64,000 nt of DNA, taken from DTU032 sp964346175 (lineage in GTDB: Bacteria; Bacillota; Clostridia; Saccharofermentanales; DTU023). Below, piece by piece: positions 33,704 through 42,052 of the stretch. The notes below the pieces were generated by a model. The model did not search any database and had not been told where the DNA came from. It worked only from the letters and a program-made list of their open reading frames with translations. Position numbers and translations under genes: made by a program. Position 1 is the first letter of the stretch. Each line of letters starts with the position of its first letter. The DNA lies in the NCBI GenBank assembly GCA_964346175.1, contig CAYFTG010000004.1, positions 33,459-97,458 of the forward strand, given 5' to 3'.

Positions 33704-35524
33704 CTAAAACTCTTCGTACTGCAATTTGTAGAGCACTTTGAACAGACCGTCCCGGGCCAGTAATTCTTCCCTTGTCCCCTGCTCTGCTATCCGCCCTTTA
33801 TGCATCACAATTATTTTGTCCGCATTTGCAATAGTCGAAATACGATGCGCCACCGCAATCATGCTGCGATTGCTAGACATTTTACCAATCGCATCTTGAA
33901 TCAAGAGTTCCGTCTCCGTATCGATATTCGCAGTCGCTTCATCCAGAATCAGCAGTGAAGGTTTAGAAACGATGGTACGCGCGAAAGACAGCAACTGCCT
34001 TTGTCCCGAAGAGAGCGTACTGCCGCGCTCCATGACGTCTTCGTCATAACGTCGCGGTAAGCTGTCAATGAAGGAGTCCGCATTGACAATCTGTGCGGCC
34101 TTGCGCACGTCAGCCGCTGATACTTCAGGGCGATTCAAACTGATATTCTCCATCACACTGCCGGAATAGAGGAATACATCTTGCTGGACGACGCCAATGG
34201 CTTCGCGCAGCTGTTTCAAATCGTAATCTCTTATATCGACGTCGTCGATCAAGATCTGACCTTGATCAATATCGTAAAAGCGGCACAGTAGGTGCATAAT
34301 CGTCGATTTGCCGGCACCGGTGGCACCAACGAAGGCTAGAAACTCTCCCGGTTCCATTTTGAAGGAGACATCCTCCAGCACCCACTCACCTTCATTGTAA
34401 GCAAAGCTGACATTTTTGAACTCAATCTTGCCATCTAAGCCTTCTGCGGGTACAGAAACAGAGCCACCCATATCCTCTACTTCCTCATCCATTAAACGGA
34501 AGATGCGATGAGCTGAAGTCATGGCAGCTTGAATGATATTGAACGTTTCGGCTAATTCAAGAATTGGCTGAAAGAAGCGCTGAATATAGTCGATAAAGGC
34601 GTACAGGATACCGAAAGTAATAATACCCTCGAGATGACTGCGCCCACCAAACCAGATTAGGCCCGCAATACCCAGTGATCTCACTATTTCAATAAAGGGG
34701 CGGTAAGTCGCATAATAACGCACCTCTTTACTACTTAAGTCCAAATACTCCTGGTTGATCTCGTCGAACTCTTCGCTCACCTGCTTTTGCCGGTGAAAAA
34801 CCTGAATTGTACGCATACCGGAGATATTCTCGGATAGTTTAGTGTTTATCATCGAGAGAACGCGTCTCTGTGCATAATAAATCTTGCGGATGACGCGGCG
34901 GAAAATCACTGAAATAGTAATAATTGCCGGAGTCAGAATCAGTACATAGGTTGCCAGCCTAGCATCCATACTGTACATAACTACGACAATACCCACTAAA
35001 GTGACAAGACTTTTTAAAATTGTAGTCAACACGGAGGTGAACATCTCATTCAAAGTCTCCGTGTCGTTAGTCACACGAGTGACCAGACTGCCCTGCGGGT
35101 AATGATCAAAGAAAGTCATCGGCAGCTTGAGTACATGGTCGTAGAGCTCCTGCCTGATCTTCCTCAATATCTTCTGCCCCGTGTTGTTGAGTAGATAAGC
35201 CTGACTGTAGCCGGTCACAAAAGCAATAATCACAGTAGCCAAGTAGAGTAAAGCCATACGAGTGGCACCTGTGCTGGCCACAGCTTGTTCAGATGCACTG
35301 CTGCCCGGCGCTACCAAGACAGCAATATTATTGTCAATCAAGAGCTGAATCAGCCGAGGTTGAGCCAAGGTCACAACAACTGAAACAAGTATTAATACAA
35401 AGATAAAGAGGAATTGCTTGTAATATGGCGTAGCGTATGCATAAAGACGCCGTAAACTCTTGCGGTCCGGTCTTTTTGCTTTCAGCTCCTGATCATCCAG
35501 ATGTTTATAGTTTGATTGTGCCAT
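33704..35524 (-). CDS. ABC transporter, permease-ATPase half (heterodimer partner with consensus Walker B)
   Basis: A half-transporter with an exporter-type six-helix membrane domain (residues about 35-330) followed by an ATPase domain. Walker A is GATGAGKST, the signature is non-canonical LSSGQ, and Walker B ends LLILDEATANID with the catalytic Glu present. The partner encoded just upstream has the opposite defect, so the two form an asymmetric heterodimer of the BmrCD/TM287-288 type. Likely exports drugs, lipids or peptides; substrate unknown. Starts one base after the partner's stop. Confidence 0.88.
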   Translation of the reverse strand: MAQSNYKHLDDQELKAKRPDRKSLRRLYAYATPYYKQFLFIFVLILVSVVVTLAQPRLIQLLIDNNIAVLVAPGSSASEQAVASTGATRMALLYLATVIIAFVTGYSQAYLLNNTGQKILRKIRQELYDHVLKLPMTFFDHYPQGSLVTRVTNDTETLNEMFTSVLTTILKSLVTLVGIVVVMYSMDARLATYVLILTPAIITISVIFRRVIRKIYYAQRRVLSMINTKLSENISGMRTIQVFHRQKQVSEEFDEINQEYLDLSSKEVRYYATYRPFIEIVRSLGIAGLIWFGGRSHLEGIITFGILYAFIDYIQRFFQPILELAETFNIIQAAMTSAHRIFRLMDEEVEDMGGSVSVPAEGLDGKIEFKNVSFAYNEGEWVLEDVSFKMEPGEFLAFVGATGAGKSTIMHLLCRFYDIDQGQILIDDVDIRDYDLKQLREAIGVVQQDVFLYSGSVMENISLNRPEVSAADVRKAAQIVNADSFIDSLPRRYDEDVMERGSTLSSGQRQLLSFARTIVSKPSLLILDEATANIDTETELLIQDAIGKMSSNRSMIAVAHRISTIANADKIIVMHKGRIAEQGTREELLARDGLFKVLYKLQYEEF

Positions 35525-35525
35525 C

Positions 35526-37301
35526 TTACGCCCCCTCTCCGTCTTCTCTTAGTTCACTTTCGAGCAATTGCCTCTGATACAACCTGGCATAGAAGCCCAT
35601 TTTGTCTTCCAAGAGCTCCGCATGCGTACCACGTTGAGCAATCGTACCGTTTTCCAAGACCAATATTTGATCGGCTCTTTGTACTGTCGATACACGTTGA
35701 CTGACAAGAATCAAGCCGCGTTCCAAATCCTCAAGATGGTTCAGAATTTCTCTCTCCGTGTTTGTATCCACCGCAGAGAGAGAATCATCCAAAACTAGGA
35801 ACTCAGCATCTTGATAATATGCACGGGCTATGGCTAGACGCTGTTTTTGGCCGCCTGAAAGGGTCACGCCCCGCTCACCCACCCAGGTACGGTATTTCTC
35901 GGGCATAGCTTCAATATCGGACGCAACTTGAGAAAACTCGGCAGCCTGTTGAACTGCTACCGGATCGTAAGCATCATCACTACTGAAAGCAATATTCCCC
36001 GCTATGGTTCGCGAGAACAAAAAGCTCTCTTGTTCTACAAAGGCAATCCTACTGTAGAGATCTTCAAAAGCTACATCTCTGACGTCAACACCATTCAAGA
36101 GAATTTGACCACTGCATACATCGTAGCGCCGCAAGAGCAAATTCAAAATCGTACTCTTACCTGAACCGGTTCGACCTAAAATAGCCAGGCTTTCATCGCC
36201 CTCTAAGGTAAAATTGACGCCCTCCAGCACCCAAGGCAGTTTATCACCATAGCGGAAATAAACATCCTTAAACTCGATCTTAAGAGGCTGATCCTTCTCT
36301 TCAGCTTCAATAATTTTGGCCGGTGTGGCAACTTCCTTTACTTTGGGTTCGGCAGCAAAGATCTCATTGATCCGACCGACTGCAGCGATACCTCGCTGGA
36401 AGCTGTTAACCACTAAACCGATTGCCATTAGGGGCCAGACCATCAGGCGTAGGTAGTTGAGGACAGCAACAAAGTCACCCAAAGACAGACTGCCGCTGAG
36501 CATACGTTGAACGCCATAAAGCATAAAAATAACAAGAGCGATACCGGATATAAATTGGATCAAAGGGTCAAATAGCGCACTCATACGCAGCATATCCAGG
36601 TTTTTCCTTTGATACTTTTGATTAAGTTCGCCAAAAGCAGTAGAACGGTCGCCTTCAATACCAAAGGCCTTAATACTGTTAACACCGGAAATATTTTCCT
36701 GCACTTCAGTTGTCAGCTCGGAAAAAGTATCCTGTACTTCGCGGCTGCGGCGTTGCAGCGGTTTAGACATACTGAACACAACCACTGTGATGAACGGGAG
36801 CGCAAGCAAAGCTACCATCGCTGTGCGAAAGCCGACGGTATAAATCATCATGACTACTGTGAAAAGGGTCATGAAGACAGCGTCGACAATCATGATGACG
36901 CCGCCACCCATAGAATTTCTCACCATCAAAACATCGTTAGTAACATGAGCCATGAGATCGCCGGTGCGGTTTTGATTGAAAAAACTGTCATCAAGCGTGA
37001 GATACTTCTTAAATAACTTGTCCCTCAGCCAATACTCTAATCTTCTAGCAGTGCCAAATATATAAACGCGCCAGAAATAGCGCCCGGCTGCGACAGCCAT
37101 ACCAAGCATAAGTATCTGTAAAGCGGTCTGACCGCTACGTTCCAGGGTCAGTTCACCCAGCTGTGCCCAGTCAGCGAATCTGCGCAGAACCTGAGGTACC
37201 AGCAGATTGGCTACGTCCACAAAGAGCAAAGCGATAATTCCGAAAACATAACGCCATTTATTCTCACGAATAAATGGAAGAATTGTCCGATATTCTCTCA
37301 T
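35526..37301 (-). CDS. ABC transporter, permease-ATPase half (heterodimer partner with degenerate Walker B)
   Basis: The first gene of an exporter pair. The membrane domain spans residues about 15-310, and the ATPase domain has Walker A GRTGSGKST, canonical LSGGQ, and VLDDSLSAVD in which Asp replaces the catalytic Glu. Loss of that Glu in one subunit, plus the altered signature in the other, leaves one active and one degenerate ATP site, as in known heterodimeric exporters. ATG 37301 follows GAAGGAAG. A strong terminator lies just upstream, separating it from the membrane-protein/M20 cluster. Substrate unknown. Confidence 0.88.
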   Translation of the reverse strand: MREYRTILPFIRENKWRYVFGIIALLFVDVANLLVPQVLRRFADWAQLGELTLERSGQTALQILMLGMAVAAGRYFWRVYIFGTARRLEYWLRDKLFKKYLTLDDSFFNQNRTGDLMAHVTNDVLMVRNSMGGGVIMIVDAVFMTLFTVVMMIYTVGFRTAMVALLALPFITVVVFSMSKPLQRRSREVQDTFSELTTEVQENISGVNSIKAFGIEGDRSTAFGELNQKYQRKNLDMLRMSALFDPLIQFISGIALVIFMLYGVQRMLSGSLSLGDFVAVLNYLRLMVWPLMAIGLVVNSFQRGIAAVGRINEIFAAEPKVKEVATPAKIIEAEEKDQPLKIEFKDVYFRYGDKLPWVLEGVNFTLEGDESLAILGRTGSGKSTILNLLLRRYDVCSGQILLNGVDVRDVAFEDLYSRIAFVEQESFLFSRTIAGNIAFSSDDAYDPVAVQQAAEFSQVASDIEAMPEKYRTWVGERGVTLSGGQKQRLAIARAYYQDAEFLVLDDSLSAVDTNTEREILNHLEDLERGLILVSQRVSTVQRADQILVLENGTIAQRGTHAELLEDKMGFYARLYQRQLLESELREDGEGA

Positions 37302-37358
37302 TCTTCCTTCTCTCCCCCTCTAAATGGATTTTGCACGGAAATATAAGATAACACAAAT

Positions 37359-37388
37359 AAAAGTGCTCTGTGGCCACAGAGCACTTTT
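37359..37388 (-). terminator. Terminator after the DUF5058/M20 cluster
   Basis: A 30-base perfect palindrome, able to form a 12-13 bp stem around TGGCCA, begins 22 bases after the preceding stop on the minus strand and is followed by T-rich sequence. Confidence 0.88.
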
Positions 37389-37410
37389 ACCAAGAGCTAA
37401 TAAGAGAAAA

Positions 37411-38079
37411 TTAAATTACATTTTTCTTATACATTATCCTTGATACGCCCACTGTCACCAGTACGCTGATCGGGATTAATACACTAACGGCACCGGAAAG
37501 AGAAGGCTCGATCAAAAAGATTGTTAACATCAATGCCACCGGCGCTACAGCGATCTTCCAGTTTTTGGCCAGAAAGACAATTGCAAGACCACCGAAGAGA
37601 GCCGGCAGTACATTGGCAAAGGCGGGCGCGAGAGTTGGCGACTCCAAAATGGGACTGAGTACGTTTAACAAGACAATACCCAAGATCAAGATAAGCGTGG
37701 TGACGATTGAGCTCACAGCAATAGCGATTGTAGAGATAACCTCCCCCTCTTCCGTGTTGGGTTCAACTTCTGCGATCTGCATTGCTCTGAGCGCTGCAGG
37801 TACCTTCATGGCCGTAAGGTTTCCTGTAACAAAACCGAGGTAAGAACCGCCCGAGCCCAACATAGGACTGAAGGTGAAGGCCTCAATGATACCAACGGTC
37901 CAAAAAACCGGAGCAATAGCCAAGAGACCTTGTAAGATAACCTTGCCGTCAGGCCAGACATTAAAGATCACCGATGTTAAGAAGGGATAAGACACAAAGG
38001 CCAAGAGTACCAAGATCAGTGACACCCGTCCCCAAGTGTGTATCTTTTCAGGATATTGAGAATATTTGATATTTTTCAT
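37411..38079 (-). CDS. Polytopic membrane protein, putative partner of the DUF5058 protein
   Basis: I do not recognise a named family. The 222-residue protein has about six hydrophobic segments, among them VSLILVLLAFVSYPFLTSVIF, a Gly-rich loop FSPMLGSGGSYLGFVTGN, and a charged loop EVEPNTEEGEV. Its small size, tight coupling to the DUF5058 gene (2 bases between stop and start) and the shared glycine-rich loops suggest the two membrane proteins form one complex. ATG 38079 follows GGAG; an earlier in-frame ATG lies within the upstream gene. A transport role, perhaps for the M20 enzyme's substrate or product, is inference from gene order. Confidence 0.72.
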   Translation of the reverse strand: MKNIKYSQYPEKIHTWGRVSLILVLLAFVSYPFLTSVIFNVWPDGKVILQGLLAIAPVFWTVGIIEAFTFSPMLGSGGSYLGFVTGNLTAMKVPAALRAMQIAEVEPNTEEGEVISTIAIAVSSIVTTLILILGIVLLNVLSPILESPTLAPAFANVLPALFGGLAIVFLAKNWKIAVAPVALMLTIFLIEPSLSGAVSVLIPISVLVTVGVSRIMYKKNVI

Positions 38080-38081
38080 GA

Positions 38082-38807
38082 TCAGACTCCGATCCACTGG
38101 GTCAAGGGTATGGCAAAGGCCATCCCTCCCAGCATACTAAAGGGCATCGCATAATTCTCCAGCCATTTCCATTTCAGGACTTTGACGAAAAGGCCAAAGA
38201 TGAGCATGAGCAACGCTGAAAAGAGCATGACGAAAACCGGAATCCAGCCTGCAAGTCCGGACCTGATGTCGGCAAACACCATGCCGAGGAAGGTTGCGAT
38301 CATGCCGACAAAGAGCGAGTCCATTAAAATGGCGCTCCAGCGTTGATCCTTGCTCTTGAGTTTTTGCAAACTTTTATTCATATTCTTTTGGAAGAACAGA
38401 ATGATAAATAATCCCGACAAGATTCCGAGAGTCATAACCCAGGCAATGGAAACATAGGCCGGGCCATCCGTCACAGCTTGATCCATAGGCAGTTGCAAAT
38501 TCTGAGCTACGGCCGCTGCAGCCGGCAATTCATAGGTCAGAGCCCCTACGACCGAAAGCCGTAACCATGGCAAGGGCAAACCAAGGAAGCGGGATAGAGT
38601 GATTAGACCTAGCAAAACTCCGATCGCGGGCGCAATCGTGAATATTGCACTGCCGAAAACTACACCTCGCAAGACCTTCGCATCAATCTTCAATTCCCGA
38701 GCCCGTAAATAGGCTTTGCGCATAAAGAAAACAGATTGTCCTATCACATACAATATGACCGCACCGGCCAATACAAAGAGGATAGGATGATTGACATTAA
38801 ACTCCAT
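38082..38807 (-). CDS. DUF5058 family membrane protein
   Basis: A 241-residue integral membrane protein matching the uncharacterised DUF5058 family by its pattern: N-terminal helix HPILFVLAGAVILYVIGQSV, charged loop FMRKAYLRARELKID, the block VVFGSAIFTIAPAIGVLLGL and VVGALTYELPAAA. There are about six helices. Function unknown. The downstream partner is encoded 2 bases later and an M20 peptidase is encoded upstream, 46 bases away. ATG 38807 follows GAGGAG. My recognition of the DUF number is from memory of the sequence pattern. Confidence 0.75.
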   Translation of the reverse strand: MEFNVNHPILFVLAGAVILYVIGQSVFFMRKAYLRARELKIDAKVLRGVVFGSAIFTIAPAIGVLLGLITLSRFLGLPLPWLRLSVVGALTYELPAAAAVAQNLQLPMDQAVTDGPAYVSIAWVMTLGILSGLFIILFFQKNMNKSLQKLKSKDQRWSAILMDSLFVGMIATFLGMVFADIRSGLAGWIPVFVMLFSALLMLIFGLFVKVLKWKWLENYAMPFSMLGGMAFAIPLTQWIGV

Positions 38808-38853
38808 AACGTCTCCTCACATTATCTAGCTCTTACTCTATCGAACGGAATCC

Positions 38854-40167
38854 TTATTTTAGATTAAGTAAAAATTCCGTATAGAACTCAATCATCTTGA
38901 AATAATTCTCGTGCGTTATATGTTCTCCGCGGCCATGCATAGTGTCTAGTTCAGCGGAACTGAGTTTAAGCGGCAGGAAGCGATAGGCATTGTCCGCTAC
39001 TTTGTCATAATAGCGACAGTCAGTTCCTCCTACCATCAGATAAGGCATCGCGACAGCAGCCGGGTAGACTTTACCGATTATCTCCTTCGTATAAGTCATG
39101 CCCTCACCTTCAACATCCGAAACCGAGGTGGCCTCATTGACCAAAATCTCATCCACAATTTCGTACTCATGCCCTAAGCCTTTGAGATGCTCGAGCACTC
39201 CGTCCACAGTGTCACCTTGCAAAACCCGAATATTGGCCACGCAAGTAGCCGTGCGCGGTAAAATATTATGTCCGCTCCCTGCTTCAGTCATAGTGAAAGC
39301 TATGCTTGAACGTAGCATGGCGGCTGTCTGTCTGTTTTTTACAAGAATTCTGGAAATTAGAGGCGCAAAGAACCTCGGCCTAGAGAGGATAAAGCCCTCT
39401 ACTCCCAATTTGTACGGAGCTAGAGCTGTCAGAGTGGCCTCAAGAGTAGAGGTCATTCGCAACGGGAGAGGATTGGTTTCCACGTCATGGATAAATGCTG
39501 CCATCTTGCCCACGGCAGTTGACGTTGGCGGGGTCGAAGAGTGACCTTCTTCGCCGCGGAAAAGAAAACGGAAACTGTTGTTTCCCTTTTCAGCGATACC
39601 AATCATCGCCAGTTCCGCATCTACTCCCAATGACTTACCTTCTGTCACAGCGCCGCCTTCATCTAAGACATAACGAAAACTTATGTCCTCCTCTTCAAAA
39701 TAACGCGCCATTTCGCTCGCACCTAAATTGCCACCTACCTCCTCATCAAAACCGAATGAGAAGTAGATATCGTAGGGTGGAGTATACTCTGCTTCCAGCA
39801 AAGAAGTGGCAGCCTCCATGATCGCTACAAGAGAACTTTTGTCATCCAAAGTGCCGCGACCCCAAATCTTCTCACCATCATCATGACCGGAAAAAGGAGG
39901 GTGCTCCCAGTCCTCATCGCTCGCAGCTACTACGTCGTAATGAGCGGTGAGCAAGATCGGCTTAGACTCTGATGATGTGCCGGGCCAGCGATAGATCAAT
40001 GCGAAATCGTTAATGAGCTTGCATTCCATTTTTTCATGGATCAGAGGGTAGGACTCTGCCAGAAAGTCTACGAATTCACGGAAAGGGGTCCAGTCAGTCT
40101 CATAAGGATCCGCATGTGAAACCGTCGCAAGACGAATTGCGTCCTGTAAGTGTTTGATCGCATCCAT
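38854..40167 (-). CDS. M20 family metallopeptidase (carboxypeptidase S / PM20D1-like)
   Basis: A zinc-dependent amidohydrolase/carboxypeptidase. The metal and catalytic motifs are in order: LTAHYDVV, GRGTLDDKSS, FDEEVGGN, YVLDEGGAV and HGRGEHITHEN, with MVGGTDCRYY near the C-terminus. The dimerisation domain lies about residues 200-330. The spacing and the GRGTLDDK/GGTDCRYY wording follow the carboxypeptidase S / PM20D1 branch, whose members hydrolyse or condense N-acyl amino acids or Gly-X peptides. No signal peptide, so it is cytoplasmic. It heads a three-gene unit with two membrane proteins. Length 437. Confidence 0.85.
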   Translation of the reverse strand: MDAIKHLQDAIRLATVSHADPYETDWTPFREFVDFLAESYPLIHEKMECKLINDFALIYRWPGTSSESKPILLTAHYDVVAASDEDWEHPPFSGHDDGEKIWGRGTLDDKSSLVAIMEAATSLLEAEYTPPYDIYFSFGFDEEVGGNLGASEMARYFEEEDISFRYVLDEGGAVTEGKSLGVDAELAMIGIAEKGNNSFRFLFRGEEGHSSTPPTSTAVGKMAAFIHDVETNPLPLRMTSTLEATLTALAPYKLGVEGFILSRPRFFAPLISRILVKNRQTAAMLRSSIAFTMTEAGSGHNILPRTATCVANIRVLQGDTVDGVLEHLKGLGHEYEIVDEILVNEATSVSDVEGEGMTYTKEIIGKVYPAAVAMPYLMVGGTDCRYYDKVADNAYRFLPLKLSSAELDTMHGRGEHITHENYFKMIEFYTEFLLNLK

Positions 40168-40276
40168 AATTAGTCTCCTTACGCCTCAAAATGAATCAAC
40201 TATAGATCCAGTATGACACAATTCAGACTGGTCGCGTATTAATTATTAGCAAAATTGATGAAATTGTAATAGAAAG

Positions 40277-41383
40277 TTAAGCCTTGAAATTATAGACCGG
40301 CTTAATATGGTGAAGCACTTCCACCGTATCTTTGATCAGTCCGCTGATTTCTTCTATAGGTTTGTAGGCAGAGGGGCTCTCGTCGATAGTCGACTTTTTT
40401 ACAGAGCTTGTGTAAATCCCGGCCATATCTTCATGCAATGACTTTAAGGAAATTTCTTTCCGAGCTTGCGTGCGTGACATGACGCGACCGGCACCATGAG
40501 GGGCGGAATAATTCCAGTCCGGGTTACCTTTGCCCTTGCAGATGAAGGAGCCGTCGCGCATATTGAACGGAATTAGAGCCAACTCCCCTTCCTGAGCAGA
40601 AATTGCGCCTTTGCGTAAGATTTGATGCTCCATATCAATATAGTTGTGAGTGGTAGTAAAGTCTTCTTCTACTTCTAGACCCATACCTTGAATCATGACG
40701 TCCATAATGGCTTTGCGATTGAGAACGGCGTACCTCTGCATTATTTGCATGTCATGACAATAATCTTCCAGCGACTGTCCTTCTAGGTAGGCCAGATCCT
40801 TTAGCGAATGCGGCTGCTCCCTTTGTGCCACTCGCTGATAATATTGAGCTATTTGCAGACCAAGATGTCGCGAACCGGAGTGGACAACGATATAGAGTCG
40901 ACCAGCTTCATCGCGATTACCCTCTATAAAATGATTGCCACCACCCAAAGTGCCCAAAGAACGATACGCGCGATCCAGCTTCAACTTTGCATCGTTCTTA
41001 CCGCCTTGACGAGCACGTAGCTGTGAAAGGTCAATCTCCTGCAGATAAGGATGTGGCTTAGAGCGAATGTTGTAGCCTGCAGGAATTCTGTTTTTCACCA
41101 GACGATCCAGCTCCACCCAATCCACTTCTTTATCCGCCAAGCGCACAGTTTCCATACCGCAGCCAATATCAACGCCGACCATATTCGGCACCACCTTATC
41201 GATAATGGTCATAGTTGTACCAATTGTAGAACCGGCACCGGCATGCACATCAGGCATGATGCGGATCTTGCTTCCGGCGACAAAGGGCTGATCACAGAGT
41301 GTTTGAATCTGCTCGTGCGCAGTCTCTTCTAAGTCATTAGTGAAAACCTTGGCCTCATTGTATTTGCCTTTGATAATTATCAT
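40277..41383 (-). CDS. rtcB: RtcB-family RNA ligase
   Basis: GTP- and Mn-dependent ligase that joins 2',3'-cyclic phosphate or 3'-phosphate RNA ends to 5'-OH ends in RNA repair. The family motifs are all visible: MPDVHAGAGSTIG, VGVDIGCGME (metal Cys), GTLGGGNHFIE, VHSGSRHLG and the guanylylated His region SAPHGAGRVMSR. Length 368 is that of the short bacterial RtcB clade. ATG 41383 follows CAGGAG. No RtcA, release factor H or toxin is adjacent. Confidence 0.93.
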   Translation of the reverse strand: MIIIKGKYNEAKVFTNDLEETAHEQIQTLCDQPFVAGSKIRIMPDVHAGAGSTIGTTMTIIDKVVPNMVGVDIGCGMETVRLADKEVDWVELDRLVKNRIPAGYNIRSKPHPYLQEIDLSQLRARQGGKNDAKLKLDRAYRSLGTLGGGNHFIEGNRDEAGRLYIVVHSGSRHLGLQIAQYYQRVAQREQPHSLKDLAYLEGQSLEDYCHDMQIMQRYAVLNRKAIMDVMIQGMGLEVEEDFTTTHNYIDMEHQILRKGAISAQEGELALIPFNMRDGSFICKGKGNPDWNYSAPHGAGRVMSRTQARKEISLKSLHEDMAGIYTSSVKKSTIDESPSAYKPIEEISGLIKDTVEVLHHIKPVYNFKA

Positions 41384-41509
41384 CTATAACTCCTGTCATC
41401 GAAAAAATCAGCTTCATTAACTCGGCCCAATTATACTTGATTAGCAAAATTGTCTTGTAACGAAATTTTTCCTATAAATAGGTTACTTGTGCTCTTGTTA
41501 ATTGGCCCC

Positions 41510-41567
41510 TTGTTAAGCTGCCGACTTTGTAGGATAATAGTTGCACGCGCAATAGTTGCATGCGCAA
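41510..41567 (+). promoter_or_regulatory. MarR-operon promoter with two tandem operator half-palindromes
   Basis: TTGTTA (41510-41515), 17 bases, then GATAAT (41533-41538). Immediately after, two near-identical 15-base units (41536-41550 and 41551-41565) contain TTGCACGCGCAA and TTGCATGCGCAA, palindromic TTGC/GCAA sites overlapping the -10 and start point. This is a typical position for MarR autorepression. Confidence 0.75.
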
Positions 41568-41584
41568 CATTATGGGGAAGCAAA

Positions 41585-42052
41585 ATGGAAAGAATACAAA
41601 AATATCTAAACCGCGTTTATCGTGCCTCAATACTGGACCGTGCCGAAGCCTTTGCTGCTGAAAACCTGGCAGGCCATCAAATCAGTTATATTCTGCAAAT
41701 ATGTCGACGACCGGGTTTAACTCACGACGATCTAGCCAAGCGCCTCTTACTAAACAAAAGCTCTGTCAGCAGAACCGTTAAAAAAATGGTGACTAACGGC
41801 TACATTCGCAGCGAGACGGATCCCGAAGATCGCCGTTCTAAGCTGCTTTTCCCGACGGAAAAGGCTGAAGCTATTTATCCGCGCGTGATTGAATATCTTA
41901 ATGGTTGGAATGAGACTTTGACCGGCGCACTTAATCCTGAAGATCAGGAAACATTGATTAGGCTATTGCGTCATTTGAGCAGCACCGCGACAGAACGAGT
42001 GAGAGAAAAAAATCTGGCCAGCATGCTGGATACTTCTGAGGAAGGAAGTTAA
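41585..42052 (+). CDS. MarR family transcriptional regulator
   Basis: A winged-helix repressor of 155 residues. The DNA-binding region shows LTHDDLAKRLLLNKSSVSRTVKKM, written here as the recognition helix NKSSVSRTVKKM, and the wing DPEDRRSKLLFPT. Hydrophobic and acidic helices flank it for dimerisation. ATG 41585 follows GGGGAAG. Its stop shares one base with the start of the ABC gene, so regulator and exporter form one operon. It most likely senses a small toxic compound that the exporter removes. Confidence 0.92.
   Translation: MERIQKYLNRVYRASILDRAEAFAAENLAGHQISYILQICRRPGLTHDDLAKRLLLNKSSVSRTVKKMVTNGYIRSETDPEDRRSKLLFPTEKAEAIYPRVIEYLNGWNETLTGALNPEDQETLIRLLRHLSSTATERVREKNLASMLDTSEEGS

Noticed and set aside
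41536..41565. Short tandem repeat as a CRISPR or satellite
   Set aside because: Only two units, located at a promoter and containing MarR-type palindromes.
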